Assembly: GCF_001945365.1 (NCBI RefSeq)
Contig: NZ_MSTQ01000026.1
Location: forward strand, 1 to 64,000
From: Pseudomonas reinekei
GTDB taxonomy: Bacteria; Pseudomonadota; Gammaproteobacteria; Pseudomonadales; Pseudomonadaceae
Reading direction: 5' to 3'
Length of the DNA: 64,000 nt
Part shown: in pieces, positions 41,780 through 49,806 of the stretch
Layout of the letters: each line of letters starts with the position of its first letter
How positions within the stretch are numbered: position 1 is the first letter of the stretch
Position numbers and translations under genes: made by a program
Notes under the pieces: model-generated
Told to the model about the DNA's origin: nothing
The model's database searches: none
What the model saw: the letters and a program-made list of their open reading frames with translations, nothing else

Positions 41780-42391
41780 ATGCACATCAACAAGCTTTTA
41801 CTTGCAGTAGCTATTGGCGCGGTTTTGTCGGCGTCTACCGTACTGATCCCGGACAGCCTGTCCGGGGTTTCAACTGCCCAGGCGAGAGACGGTGGTAGTG
41901 GCGGCGGCGGTGGTCACGGCGGCGGCGGCGGTGGTGGTGGTAGCGGCGGTGGCGGTGGCGGTGGCGGCCATGGTGGCGGAGGTGGCGGTAACGGCGGCGG
42001 CCATGGTGGCGGCGGTGGTGGCGGTAACGGCGGAGGTAATGGCGGCGGGCATGGTGGTAATGGTGGCGGCGGTCACGGCGGCAGTGGCAATGGCGGTGGA
42101 AGCGGTCACGGCGGCAACAGCGCCGGCAGCGGACACAGCAGCGGCGACCACGGATCGTCACACGCCGGCAGCACCGCCTCCAACTCTGGACGCAGCAGCA
42201 ACCATTCCGAACCGGGTGACGATCACGGCGTCCATCGTTCGGGCGACGACAACGGGGTACATCGCTCCGGTGACGACAACGGCGTACATCGCTCGGGTGA
42301 CGACAATGGCGTTCATCGCTCAGGCGAAGTCGGCGATGATCGAGGCCTGCATGCTTCGGGAGAACCGGGTGATGACAAACGCGTTAACTGA
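41780..42391 (+). CDS. Secreted Gly/His-rich repeat protein
   Basis: 203 aa. Signal peptide with likely cleavage after AQA (about residue 35). Residues ~37-125 are almost only Gly with spaced His, Asn and Ser. A Ser/His-rich linker follows, then four tandem 9-residue repeats of GDD(N/H)GVHRS (about 146-181) and two degenerate copies to the end. It has no homology I can name. Spaced His and Asp pairs suggest metal binding. GGAG lies 6 nt upstream of ATG 41780. It follows gspF by 151 nt, so it could be a cargo or matrix protein of the secretion/oxidase system. Confidence 0.8.
   Translation: MHINKLLLAVAIGAVLSASTVLIPDSLSGVSTAQARDGGSGGGGGHGGGGGGGGSGGGGGGGGHGGGGGGNGGGHGGGGGGGNGGGNGGGHGGNGGGGHGGSGNGGGSGHGGNSAGSGHSSGDHGSSHAGSTASNSGRSSNHSEPGDDHGVHRSGDDNGVHRSGDDNGVHRSGDDNGVHRSGEVGDDRGLHASGEPGDDKRVN
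42215..42322 (+). repeat. Four tandem 27-bp coding repeats
   Basis: Four units encode GDD(N/H)GVHRS. The units differ mainly at third codon positions (for example GGCGTCCAT, GGGGTACAT, GGCGTACAT, GGCGTTCAT), so the peptide repeat appears to be kept by selection. Confidence 0.85.
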
Positions 42392-42403
42392 CGCGCATTC
42401 CCC

Positions 42404-42487
42404 CCTGTAGGAGCGTGCCTGCTCGCGATGGCGTCAGCATATACACAATCTGTGCCGGCCCCACCGCTATCGCGAGCAAGCTAGATC
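42404..42487. repeat. REP doublet (one arm degenerate)
   Basis: TGTAGGAGCGTGCCTGCTCG and TATCGCGAGCAAGCTAGATC form an imperfect inverted pair after the repeat-protein gene. Confidence 0.75.
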
Positions 42488-42520
42488 CTTCCGTTGATTG
42501 TATGGACTTGCCCTGTTCAC

Positions 42521-43405
42521 CTAAACCCGATCCAGCCGCTCGCGCAAAAATTCGATCAACGCCTGCACCGGCCGCGAAGACTGGCGATGCTGCGGGTAAA
42601 CCGCCGACAACGTCAGCGGTTCCGGCTGAAACGCTTCCAGCACTGGCACCAGCCGTCCATCCTTCAACGCCGCCCCCACGATAAACGTCGGCAAATAGGT
42701 AATCCCCATCCCGGCAATCGCCGCGTCGCTGAGCAACTCCCCGTTATTGACCCGCATCCGCCCGGTGACGTTGACGGCCAGTGGCTTGCCCTGCCCCGTG
42801 AACCGCCACTGCACCTGACGACCGTGGCCGTAAGGCAGGCAGTCATGCTTGAGTAAATCTTCAGGTTTTACCGGGGTGCCGCGCTCGGCCAAATAGGCTG
42901 GACTGGCGCAATACACGCGCTCGATCGAGGCGATGCGTCGGGCAATCAGCGTCGAGTCTTCCAGCGTGCCGATGCGCAAGGCCAGATCGTAGCCTTCACC
43001 GAGCAGGTCCACCGGGCGATCGCTCAAATCCACTTCCACCGTGACATCCCGATAACGCTGCAAAAACACCGGCAGCAGACAGCCCAGATGCGCCAGTGCA
43101 AACGACAGCGGCGCGCTGACGCGCAGAGTGCCGCGCGGCTCGGTGGTCTGCCCGGCGATGCCCTGCTCCACTTGCTCGACTTCAGCGAGCAGGCGCAGGG
43201 CGGATTCGTAGTAACTCTGGCCAAGGGGCGTGACGTCCAGCCGCCGGGTCGAGCGATTAAGCAGGCGCACGCCGAGGCGCTCTTCGAGTTGCATCAGGCG
43301 GCGGCTGACGAATTGTTTGGACAGCCCCAGCTGATCAGCCGCAGCCGTGAAACTGCCAGAGTCCATCACCTGGCAAAAAATACGCATGTCTTCGAACGGG
43401 TTCAT
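42521..43405 (-). CDS. LysR family transcriptional regulator
   Basis: 294 aa. Helix-turn-helix near the N-terminus (MRIFCQVMDSGSFTAAADQL, LSKQFVSRRLMQLEERLG) and a LysR effector domain with RVSAPLSFALAHLG and IASIERVYCASPAYLAERG, the CrgA/DsdC-type subgroup that often acts on oxidoreductase or hydrolase genes. ATG 43403-43405 is chosen over an upstream start at 43450. It is separated from the isochorismatase-like gene by a REP pair and both point left, so a regulatory link is only possible. Confidence 0.88.
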   Translation of the reverse strand: MNPFEDMRIFCQVMDSGSFTAAADQLGLSKQFVSRRLMQLEERLGVRLLNRSTRRLDVTPLGQSYYESALRLLAEVEQVEQGIAGQTTEPRGTLRVSAPLSFALAHLGCLLPVFLQRYRDVTVEVDLSDRPVDLLGEGYDLALRIGTLEDSTLIARRIASIERVYCASPAYLAERGTPVKPEDLLKHDCLPYGHGRQVQWRFTGQGKPLAVNVTGRMRVNNGELLSDAAIAGMGITYLPTFIVGAALKDGRLVPVLEAFQPEPLTLSAVYPQHRQSSRPVQALIEFLRERLDRV

Positions 43406-43472
43406 TGTCACGCCTTGGTTGACGGTCCAGCACTTTATACCAAGGAGCACGTCCGAGCAGCCGACGGTTTTT

Positions 43473-43563
43473 ATGTGTGCGAGCTTGCTCGCGATCGCCG
43501 TTTCACATTCAGCACGTGTACTGACTGATCCAACGCCATCGCGAGTAAGCTCACGCCCTCAGG
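43473..43563. repeat. REP doublet
   Basis: Arms TGCGAGCTTGCTCGCGATCG and CATCGCGAGTAAGCTCACGC face each other between the LysR gene start and the hydrolase gene end. Confidence 0.8.
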
Positions 43564-43578
43564 TTTTGCGTTTGAAGA

Positions 43579-44205
43579 TTACTTCGCGGTAAACGTGGTG
43601 TAGCTGTTGATCAGGTTACGGTAGTTCGGGATGCGTTCGGACAGCAGGTTGGCCAGGCCTTCCATGTCGTTGCGCCAGTCACCTTGCAGCTCGCAAGCCA
43701 CGGAGAACCAGTTCAGCAGCTGTGCACCGGCCGCCGACATCCGCGCCCACGCCGCTTGTTGCACGGTGGTGTTGAAGGTGCCGGAAGCGTCGGTCACCAC
43801 GAACACGTCAAAGCCTTCAGCCAGTGCCGACAGGGTCGGGAACGCCACGCACACATCAGTGACCACACCGGCGATGATCAGTTGCTTGCGGCCGGTGGCC
43901 TTCACTGCCTTGACGAAATCTTCATTGTCCCAGGCGTTGATCTGGCCAGGGCGCGCGATGAATGGCGCGTCCGGGAACTGCGCCTTGAGTTCCGGCACGA
44001 TCGGGCCGTTCGGGCCGCTGTCGAAACTGGTGGTGAGAATGGTCGGCAGGTTGAAGAACTTGGCGATATCGCCCAACGCCAGCACGTTGTTCTTGAATTC
44101 GTTGGGTGAGAAATCCTGCACCAGCGAAATCAGGCCCGTCTGGTGATCGACCAACAGCACAACGGCGTCGTCTTTGTTCAGGCGTTTGTAGGGAACGTTG
44201 CTCAT
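43579..44205 (-). CDS. Isochorismatase family cysteine hydrolase (YcaC-like)
   Basis: 208 aa. Catalytic triad pattern: Asp in VVLLVDHQTGLI, Lys in the middle, and Cys in AGVVTDVCVAFPTLSALAEGF (with the cis-peptide VVTDVC). The subgroup is YcaC-like, forming ring-shaped octamers; the substrate is unknown. ATG 44203-44205 follows AAGGAG. The gene lies 68 nt past the amidohydrolase stop on the same strand and may be cotranscribed with it. Confidence 0.88.
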   Translation of the reverse strand: MSNVPYKRLNKDDAVVLLVDHQTGLISLVQDFSPNEFKNNVLALGDIAKFFNLPTILTTSFDSGPNGPIVPELKAQFPDAPFIARPGQINAWDNEDFVKAVKATGRKQLIIAGVVTDVCVAFPTLSALAEGFDVFVVTDASGTFNTTVQQAAWARMSAAGAQLLNWFSVACELQGDWRNDMEGLANLLSERIPNYRNLINSYTTFTAK

Positions 44206-44273
44206 GAAAAAACTCCTTGGTGGATGGATGTCGCTTGCAGCACCGGTCCGCACGACCGGCGCTTTTTTATCTG

Positions 44274-46112
44274 TCAGAAGGCAAAACACGAGCAGCCGAA
44301 GGCGCCCCAGAAACCGGCGAAGTCACTGACCGGCGCATTCGACAGGCGCGCCCGATCATGGCTGTGGGCGTGCACCGTGCAGGGTCCACTGCACTGGTGA
44401 ACCTGCGCCTGCAACGGCGAATTCGGCCGCCAATGCCCGGGCACTTTCACCACCGGCGACCAATCCGGCAGCACCGGCACACTGGCCGGCCCGAGTTTTT
44501 CGAAATCACCGGCGGCGTAAACCACCTTGCCGCCCACCACGGTCAGCACGGATTCGATCCACTTGATCGCCTCTTCTTCGACGCTGAAAAAGTCCGCGCT
44601 CAATGCCGCGACGTCCGCCAGTTGCCCAACCTTGATCTGCCCCTTCTTGCCCTGCTCGGAAGAAAACCAGGCGCTGCCGTGGGTGAACAGCTCCAGCGCG
44701 GTCAGGCGTGACAAGCCTTCGGCATGCAACTCCAGACCGCCGACGGTGCGCCCGCTGACCATCCAGTACAGCGAGGTCCACGGGTTGTAGCTCGACACCC
44801 GTGTCGCGTCGGTGCCGGCGCCGACCGGCACCCCTTCGGCGAGCATGCGCTTGATCGGCGGCGTCGCTTCAGCAGCTTTGGCACCGTAACGCTCGACAAA
44901 ATATTCACCCTGGAACGCCATGCGATCCTGAATCGCAATGCCGCCACCCAGCGCCCTCACCCGCTCGATATTCTGCGGGGTGATGGTTTCGGCGTGATCG
45001 AAGAACCAGGGCAGGCCATTGAACGGAATGTCGCGGTTGACCTTCTCGAACACATCGAGCATGCGGCTGATGGATTCGTTGTACGTGGCGTGCAAACGGA
45101 ACGGCCAGCGTTGTTCGACGAGGTGGCGCACCACCGGCTCCAGTTCGTCTTCCATGCTTTGCGGCAGGTCCGGGCGGGGTTCGAGGAAATCTTCGAAATC
45201 CGCCGCCGAAAACACCAGCATTTCCCCGGCGCCGTTGTGGCGCAGGTAGTCGTCGCCCTGATGCAGCTTGACGCTGCTGGTCCAGTTGGTGAAGTCGGTC
45301 AGCTCCTCCTTGGGTTTCTGGGTGAACAGGTTGTAGGCGATGCGCACGGTCAGTTGCTCATCCTTGGCCAACTGTTCGATGACCTGATAATCATCGGGGT
45401 AATTCTGGAAACCACCGCCGGCATCGATGGCACTGGTCAGGCCCAGACGATTGAGCTCGCGCATGAACTGACGCGTGGAGTTGACCTGATACTCCAGCGG
45501 CAACTTCGGTCCCTTGGCCAGGGTCGAGTAGAGAATCATCGCGTTGGGCCGCGCCACCAGCATGCCGGTGGGGTTGCCATTGGCGTCGCGAACAATTTCG
45601 CCGCCGGGCGGGTTCGGCGTGTCGCGGGTGTACCCGGCTACCCGCAGCGCAGCCCGGTTGAGCAAGGCACGGTCGTACAAATGCAGGACGAACACCGGCG
45701 TGTCCGGCGCGGCCTGGTTGAGCTCTTCAAGGGTTGGCATGCGTTTTTCGGCAAACTGGAACTCGTTCCAGCCACCCACCACCCGCACCCACTGCGGAGT
45801 CGGGGTGCGATCGGCTTGCTCCTTGAGCATGCGCAAGGCATCGGCCAGCGAAGGCACGCCTTCCCAGCGCAATTCGAGGTTGTAGTTCAAGCCGCCACGG
45901 ATCAGGTGCAGGTGCGAGTCGTTGAGGCCGGGAATCACGCAGCGGCCCTTGAGATCGATCACTTGCGTGCCCGATCCGCGCAGTGCCATGGCCTCGGCAT
46001 CGCTGCCGACTGCGACGAAACGCCCTTCACGGATGGCAACCGCGCTGGCGAACGGGTTCTCACGATCGACGGTATGAAATTGACCATTGAACAAAATCAG
46101 ATCGGCGTTCAT
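44274..46112 (-). CDS. YtcJ-like amidohydrolase (Amidohydro_3)
   Basis: 612 aa metal-dependent hydrolase. Metal ligands: HLH in IPGLNDSHLHLIRGG, a later His in FRLHATYNES and FFDHAETIT, and Asp in VGAGTDATRVSSYNPWTSLYW. N-terminal composite domain (DLILFNGQFHTVDRENPF) is typical. The last ~60 residues (after KVPGHWRP) contain a Cys/His-rich tail (HQCSGPCTVHAHSHD, CSCFAF) unusual for the family and a possible extra metal site. The start ATG overlaps the ABM-domain gene by 4 nt (ATGA). Substrate not predictable. Confidence 0.87.
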   Translation of the reverse strand: MNADLILFNGQFHTVDRENPFASAVAIREGRFVAVGSDAEAMALRGSGTQVIDLKGRCVIPGLNDSHLHLIRGGLNYNLELRWEGVPSLADALRMLKEQADRTPTPQWVRVVGGWNEFQFAEKRMPTLEELNQAAPDTPVFVLHLYDRALLNRAALRVAGYTRDTPNPPGGEIVRDANGNPTGMLVARPNAMILYSTLAKGPKLPLEYQVNSTRQFMRELNRLGLTSAIDAGGGFQNYPDDYQVIEQLAKDEQLTVRIAYNLFTQKPKEELTDFTNWTSSVKLHQGDDYLRHNGAGEMLVFSAADFEDFLEPRPDLPQSMEDELEPVVRHLVEQRWPFRLHATYNESISRMLDVFEKVNRDIPFNGLPWFFDHAETITPQNIERVRALGGGIAIQDRMAFQGEYFVERYGAKAAEATPPIKRMLAEGVPVGAGTDATRVSSYNPWTSLYWMVSGRTVGGLELHAEGLSRLTALELFTHGSAWFSSEQGKKGQIKVGQLADVAALSADFFSVEEEAIKWIESVLTVVGGKVVYAAGDFEKLGPASVPVLPDWSPVVKVPGHWRPNSPLQAQVHQCSGPCTVHAHSHDRARLSNAPVSDFAGFWGAFGCSCFAF

Positions 46113-46720
46113 CGCGTTTCCTTTGGCAAGTGGGAGGCGGACAGCCACGGCGCGAACAGACGCGTCGCCATGGGCATGAAGACGTACACCACCGACAGCA
46201 CGATGGTCAGGGTGATCAGGAACGTGGCAACCACGTAATTGGCAAGGAACGTGTTGAGTTGCAGCAGCGGCCCCCAGATCAGCGGCACCAGCAATGTGTG
46301 CGGCAGGATCACCAACAGCGTGACCACCGCCTGCTTCCAGCGTGGCGCAGGCGCTTCGTTTTCGCTCTGCGGCGTAAACCAGAATTCGTTGACCGGGTTG
46401 ACCTCGGTCTGATCGCCATCAGCGAGCATCGGCGCGGCTTCGTCGATCAGCGCCTGGCGTTGCGGCGAATCGAGCCAGCGCTGCATCGACTCCGTGGAGC
46501 AAAAACGCAGCACGCAGGTGTATGTGTCGAGGCCTGCGTGCTTGCCGCGCACCACATCCACCCCCAAATGCCCCACGCTCTGCCCCGCCACCTTGACGAT
46601 ATTGCGCAGCCAGGCCTCATAGGGCGCTTCAAATCCGGGCTTGACCCGATGCTTGACGACCAACGTGACCACTTCGTCGAACCCGGGTACTTGCGTGCTC
46701 CGGGACTGAATTTGCGACAT
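46109..46720 (-). CDS. Antibiotic biosynthesis monooxygenase (ABM)-domain membrane protein
   Basis: 203 aa. Residues ~15-100 form an ABM ferredoxin-like domain (VTLVVKHRVKPGFEAPYEAWLRNIV, TYTCVLRFCSTESMQRWLDSPQR). Two C-terminal membrane helices follow (VVTLLVILPHTLLVPLIWGPLL, VVATFLITLTIVLSVVYVFMPM). It is translationally coupled to the YtcJ-like gene, suggesting a shared job. Function unknown. Confidence 0.82.
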   Translation of the reverse strand: MSQIQSRSTQVPGFDEVVTLVVKHRVKPGFEAPYEAWLRNIVKVAGQSVGHLGVDVVRGKHAGLDTYTCVLRFCSTESMQRWLDSPQRQALIDEAAPMLADGDQTEVNPVNEFWFTPQSENEAPAPRWKQAVVTLLVILPHTLLVPLIWGPLLQLNTFLANYVVATFLITLTIVLSVVYVFMPMATRLFAPWLSASHLPKETR

Positions 46721-46820
46721 GACGAAAGTCTCCGGCTAAACAAGTTGGATAACGCGTCAATGGTGCCGGTGGCGGGGGCGAAAAAATTGGATGTACGTGC
46801 TCTTTTTGCAGAGCGTGCCG

Positions 46821-47576
46821 CTAGGGCTTGCGCAATAAATAGGTGTCCATGATCCAGCCATTGGCCATCCTGGCGTTCTTGCGCACCCGTTCGATCTCAT
46901 CCGCCACGTCCTTGAGCTTGCCGCTGATCAGGATCTCATCGGGCGTCCCAAGGTAGGCTCCCCAGTAAATCTGCGTTTCCTGATCTGCCACCTGCTGATA
47001 GGCATCCTGCGCATCCAGCATGACCACCAGACTGTCGGCATCGCTCACCTGACCGGCGGCCAATCGCCGGCCGGTGGTGATTTCCACCGAGCGGCCGATC
47101 TGATTGAGCGTCACCTTGTGCCGGGCCGCCAGCGCCTGGACGCTGGTGATGCCGGGAATCACCTCGAACTCGAACGTGCAGGCGCCTGACGCGAGAATGG
47201 CCTGCAGGATTCGCAGCGTGCTGTCGTACAGCGCCGGATCGCCCCATACCAGGAACCCGCCACACTGGCCGTCAGCCAATTGCTCATTGATCAAGCGCTC
47301 GAAAGTCCGCTGCTTGGCAAGGTTCAAATCATCGACGCTTGAAGTGTAGTCGACATCGCCACGCTCACGTTCCGGGCTCGCGGCTTCAACAAACCGGTAG
47401 TCGTGGTGGCTGATGTAGCGCTCACAAATGTCGCGGCGCAGATCGATCAGTTTGTCTTTGCTCTGGCCCTTGTCCATGAGAAAAAACACGTCAACCCGAT
47501 TCAGTGCCTTGACCGCTTGCAGCGTGATGTAATCGGGATTGCCGGCACCGATGCCGATAACCAGTATTTTTTTCAT
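46821..47576 (-). CDS. cobF: Precorrin-6A synthase (deacetylating), CobF
   Basis: 251 aa SAM-dependent tetrapyrrole methylase of the aerobic cobalamin pathway: methylates C-1 of precorrin-5 and releases the acetyl group as acetate. Family marks: IGIGAGNPDYITLQAVKAL at the N-terminus, GGFLVWGDPALYDSTLRIL and FEVIPGITSVQALAARH. ATG 47574-47576 overlaps the stop of the preceding gene (TGATG) and is preferred over the TTG before it. The other cob genes are not in the window. Confidence 0.94.
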   Translation of the reverse strand: MKKILVIGIGAGNPDYITLQAVKALNRVDVFFLMDKGQSKDKLIDLRRDICERYISHHDYRFVEAASPERERGDVDYTSSVDDLNLAKQRTFERLINEQLADGQCGGFLVWGDPALYDSTLRILQAILASGACTFEFEVIPGITSVQALAARHKVTLNQIGRSVEITTGRRLAAGQVSDADSLVVMLDAQDAYQQVADQETQIYWGAYLGTPDEILISGKLKDVADEIERVRKNARMANGWIMDTYLLRKP

Positions 47577-48148
47577 CAAGACACCCCTTCACGATCAATG
47601 CCGGGCAAACGCAAACGCCAGCAACCATTGAACCGCAGGTCGATGGCCGACAACGGCTCGACATCGATCAGGTTGTACGCCGGACTTTGCAGGACGTGGC
47701 TCAGCGCGGCGCGAATGACAAATGGATGAGTCACGGCGATGACATGTCCAGGCGTGGTTTGCAGCGTGGTCAGCCACGCGGCAGTTCGTTCACAGACTTG
47801 CGCCATCGACTCGCCATCATGGGGCGCCGAGTGCGGGTCGGCGATCCAGCGCTTGAGCCATTCAGGCTCGCAGGTCTGCAAGTCATTGATCCGTGCGCCG
47901 CGCCAACGCCCGAAATCGCAATCCCGCAACGCTGCAACGACCTCAAACGTGCTGCCGAACAACTCGGCGGTTTGGCGGGTGCGCAACTCCGGCCCGCATA
48001 ACAGCTTCGGTATGCCCTTGAATTGCCTGCTGCGCGAGCCCCGCGCAGATTGCCAATCCATCTCCACGGGCTCGTCCGTAGGAAAACACGCAAGTTTTTG
48101 TGCGACGGTTCGTGCGTGGCACACCAAGGTTAAACGAGTCGCCTGCAC
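47576..48148 (-). CDS. Histidine-phosphatase-superfamily protein with altered RHG motif
   Basis: 190 aa from the GTG at 48146-48148 (QATRLTLVCHART). The motif normally reading RHG is here CHA: the catalytic His is kept but the Arg before and Gly after are replaced. Other conserved parts remain: GPELRTRQTAELFG, DCDFGRWRG and the second His in VIAVTHPFVIRAAL. An upstream ATG at 48196 has no ribosome site. Translational overlap with cobF suggests a role in cobalamin synthesis (CobC-like phosphatase or a regulator), but activity is uncertain. Confidence 0.75.
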   Translation of the reverse strand: MQATRLTLVCHARTVAQKLACFPTDEPVEMDWQSARGSRSRQFKGIPKLLCGPELRTRQTAELFGSTFEVVAALRDCDFGRWRGARINDLQTCEPEWLKRWIADPHSAPHDGESMAQVCERTAAWLTTLQTTPGHVIAVTHPFVIRAALSHVLQSPAYNLIDVEPLSAIDLRFNGCWRLRLPGIDREGVS

Positions 48149-48728
48149 GGAGGTTATCTCTGTCGGTGAAAGGGATGAACGGCGTCTGAGCGCCATAACT
48201 AGACAATTGTGACGTAAGAACGGGCGTCGGGGTGTTTCGTTTGGGCCGTGGCCGCGGACAGCCGAGGGCTTTTTTCTGGCGCAGGTTCAGCCATCTCTGA
48301 CCGAACTTTAGGCAATGACCTACAAGAATAATGGACTTCCCCGTAGTCGCAATGCACTGCTACAGAGCACCATCACCGGGCGTTGAAATCGCGCACGAAA
48401 ATTAACTAGACATGTAGCGCGGCTTAAATAAATACTGCCTTCAACGGATTACCGATAGCCCACATCCAGCAGGAGCCCGGATGCCTTTGTTGAAAGACCT
48501 GATCATGATTCCGGTCTGGTTTGCGATCCGTTACAACACCAAGACGTCAATACCCGCCCCCCTTTGCATGTTCTGCACCGGGCACGGGTAGCGCGTGTGG
48601 TCATACCGATAACAACTGAAAAAAGAGCGAGGCCCTACGAGGCTACCGCCGCTGAAACGCGTGGAAAACCGACAGTGATTGTCAGGCTGGGTGCCCGCCA
48701 CCGAGCCCATTGAGACAGGAGTGCATCC
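48149..48728. other. 580-bp intergenic region upstream of the aruF-like gene
   Basis: It separates the leftward cobF pair from the rightward aruFG-like pair and must hold both promoters. I see no B12 box or other riboswitch on the minus strand. The only coding signal is the 36-codon ORF at 48481. The rest shows no clear hairpin or terminator. Confidence 0.5.
48481..48591 (+). CDS. Possible 36-aa small protein
   Basis: ATG at 48481 with AGGAG 5 nt upstream opens a 36-codon ORF (MPLLKDLIMIPVWFAIRY... ending in CMFCTGHG, stop TAG 48589-48591). The first half is hydrophobic and could be a membrane helix; the end has a CxxC. It lies 137 nt before the aruF-like gene. It could be a small membrane protein, a leader peptide, or chance; the good ribosome site is the main support. 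Confidence 0.35.
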   Translation: MPLLKDLIMIPVWFAIRYNTKTSIPAPLCMFCTGHG

Positions 48729-49745
48729 ATGCTGGTCTTGCGTCCAGTGCAGTTAACCGACCTGCCCCAGTTGCAGCGCCTTGCTCGTGAAAGCCTGGTG
48801 GGCGTGACGTCTTTACCGGACGACAGCGAGCGTTTAAGAGAGAAGATTCTCGATTCCTGTACCTCATTCGAGCAAAGCGTGCAGAGCCCCGGGCCGGAGA
48901 ATTACTTCTTTGTCCTGGAGGACCTGACAAATCGCTCCCTGGTGGGCTGCTCGGAGATTCTGGCTACTGCCGGGTACGACGAACCGTTCTACAGCCTGCG
49001 CAATCGCCACTTCAACAGTGCCTCACGGGAACTGAACATCGATCACGGCGTCCCTGCGTTGTCGCTGTGCCACGACCTCAGTGGCCACACCTTGCTGCGC
49101 GGCTTCCACATCGATGCCGCTTGGGTGCGAAGCGCCTCTTCTGAATTGTTGTCGCGCGCGCGCCTGTTATTCATCGCAGCCCATCCCCGGCGTTTTTCCG
49201 ACACCGTGATTACCGAAATCGTCGGTTACAGCAGCGATGAAGGCCATTCGCCTTTCTGGGATGCCGTGGGCAAGCACTTCTTCGACCTGCCCTACATTGA
49301 AGCCGAGCGCTTGTGTGGCCTGGAAAGCCGGTCGTTTCTCGCCGAACTGATGCCGCAATATCCGATCTACGTGCCCATGCTGCCCCAGGCGGCGCAGGAC
49401 TGCATCGGCCGCGTCCACCCGGACGGCCAGGAAGCTGTCGAAATCCTTGAGCGCGAGGGATTCGAAACCAATAGTTACATCGACCTCTTCGACGGCGGCC
49501 CGACGCTGTATGCCCGCACCGCCAACATTCGCTCCATCGCCCGCAGCGAAACCACCCCGGCCAGCCCAGGTGGGCCCATTGACGCCCGGGGACGTTATCT
49601 GGTCAGCAATGACTCGCTGGAAAACTTTCGCGCCATCGTCGCAGACCTCGACTACATCCCCGGACAACCTGTAACCCTCGATGCCGCGATGTGTGCAGCA
49701 CTCAAGGTAAGCGAAGGCCGGCAAGTGCGGTTGGTTGCCCTGTGA
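48729..49745 (+). CDS. Arginine/ornithine N-succinyltransferase-like, alpha subunit (AruF paralogue)
   Basis: 338 aa, AstA family (GNAT-like fold). In the AST pathway AruF/AruG transfer succinyl from succinyl-CoA to arginine or ornithine. Family blocks: MLVLRPVQLTDLPQLQRLA, GVTSLPDD, EPFYSLRNRHF, SRELNI, LLFIAAHPRRF, EGHSPFWDAVGKHFFDLPYIEAERL, SFLAELMPQYPIYVPMLP and FETNSYIDLFDGGPTL. RBS AGGAG precedes ATG. None of the other aru genes (aruC, D, B, E) is beside it, so this is probably a second, specialised copy. Confidence 0.85.
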   Translation: MLVLRPVQLTDLPQLQRLARESLVGVTSLPDDSERLREKILDSCTSFEQSVQSPGPENYFFVLEDLTNRSLVGCSEILATAGYDEPFYSLRNRHFNSASRELNIDHGVPALSLCHDLSGHTLLRGFHIDAAWVRSASSELLSRARLLFIAAHPRRFSDTVITEIVGYSSDEGHSPFWDAVGKHFFDLPYIEAERLCGLESRSFLAELMPQYPIYVPMLPQAAQDCIGRVHPDGQEAVEILEREGFETNSYIDLFDGGPTLYARTANIRSIARSETTPASPGGPIDARGRYLVSNDSLENFRAIVADLDYIPGQPVTLDAAMCAALKVSEGRQVRLVAL

Positions 49746-49806
49746 GTTGCCTTATGCGCGGGGCCCGACAACCTTCTGCGTACAAGCCCGAAGCAGGAGC
49801 GGCATC

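Noticed and set aside
41835..42161. Arg/His/Tyr-rich minus-strand frame opposite the Gly-rich gene
   Set aside because: Product of reading GGN repeats in reverse; the plus-strand frame has a signal peptide and ribosome site.
48149..48480. Cobalamin riboswitch upstream of the cobF pair
   Set aside because: No B12 box or its complement was found on the minus strand.
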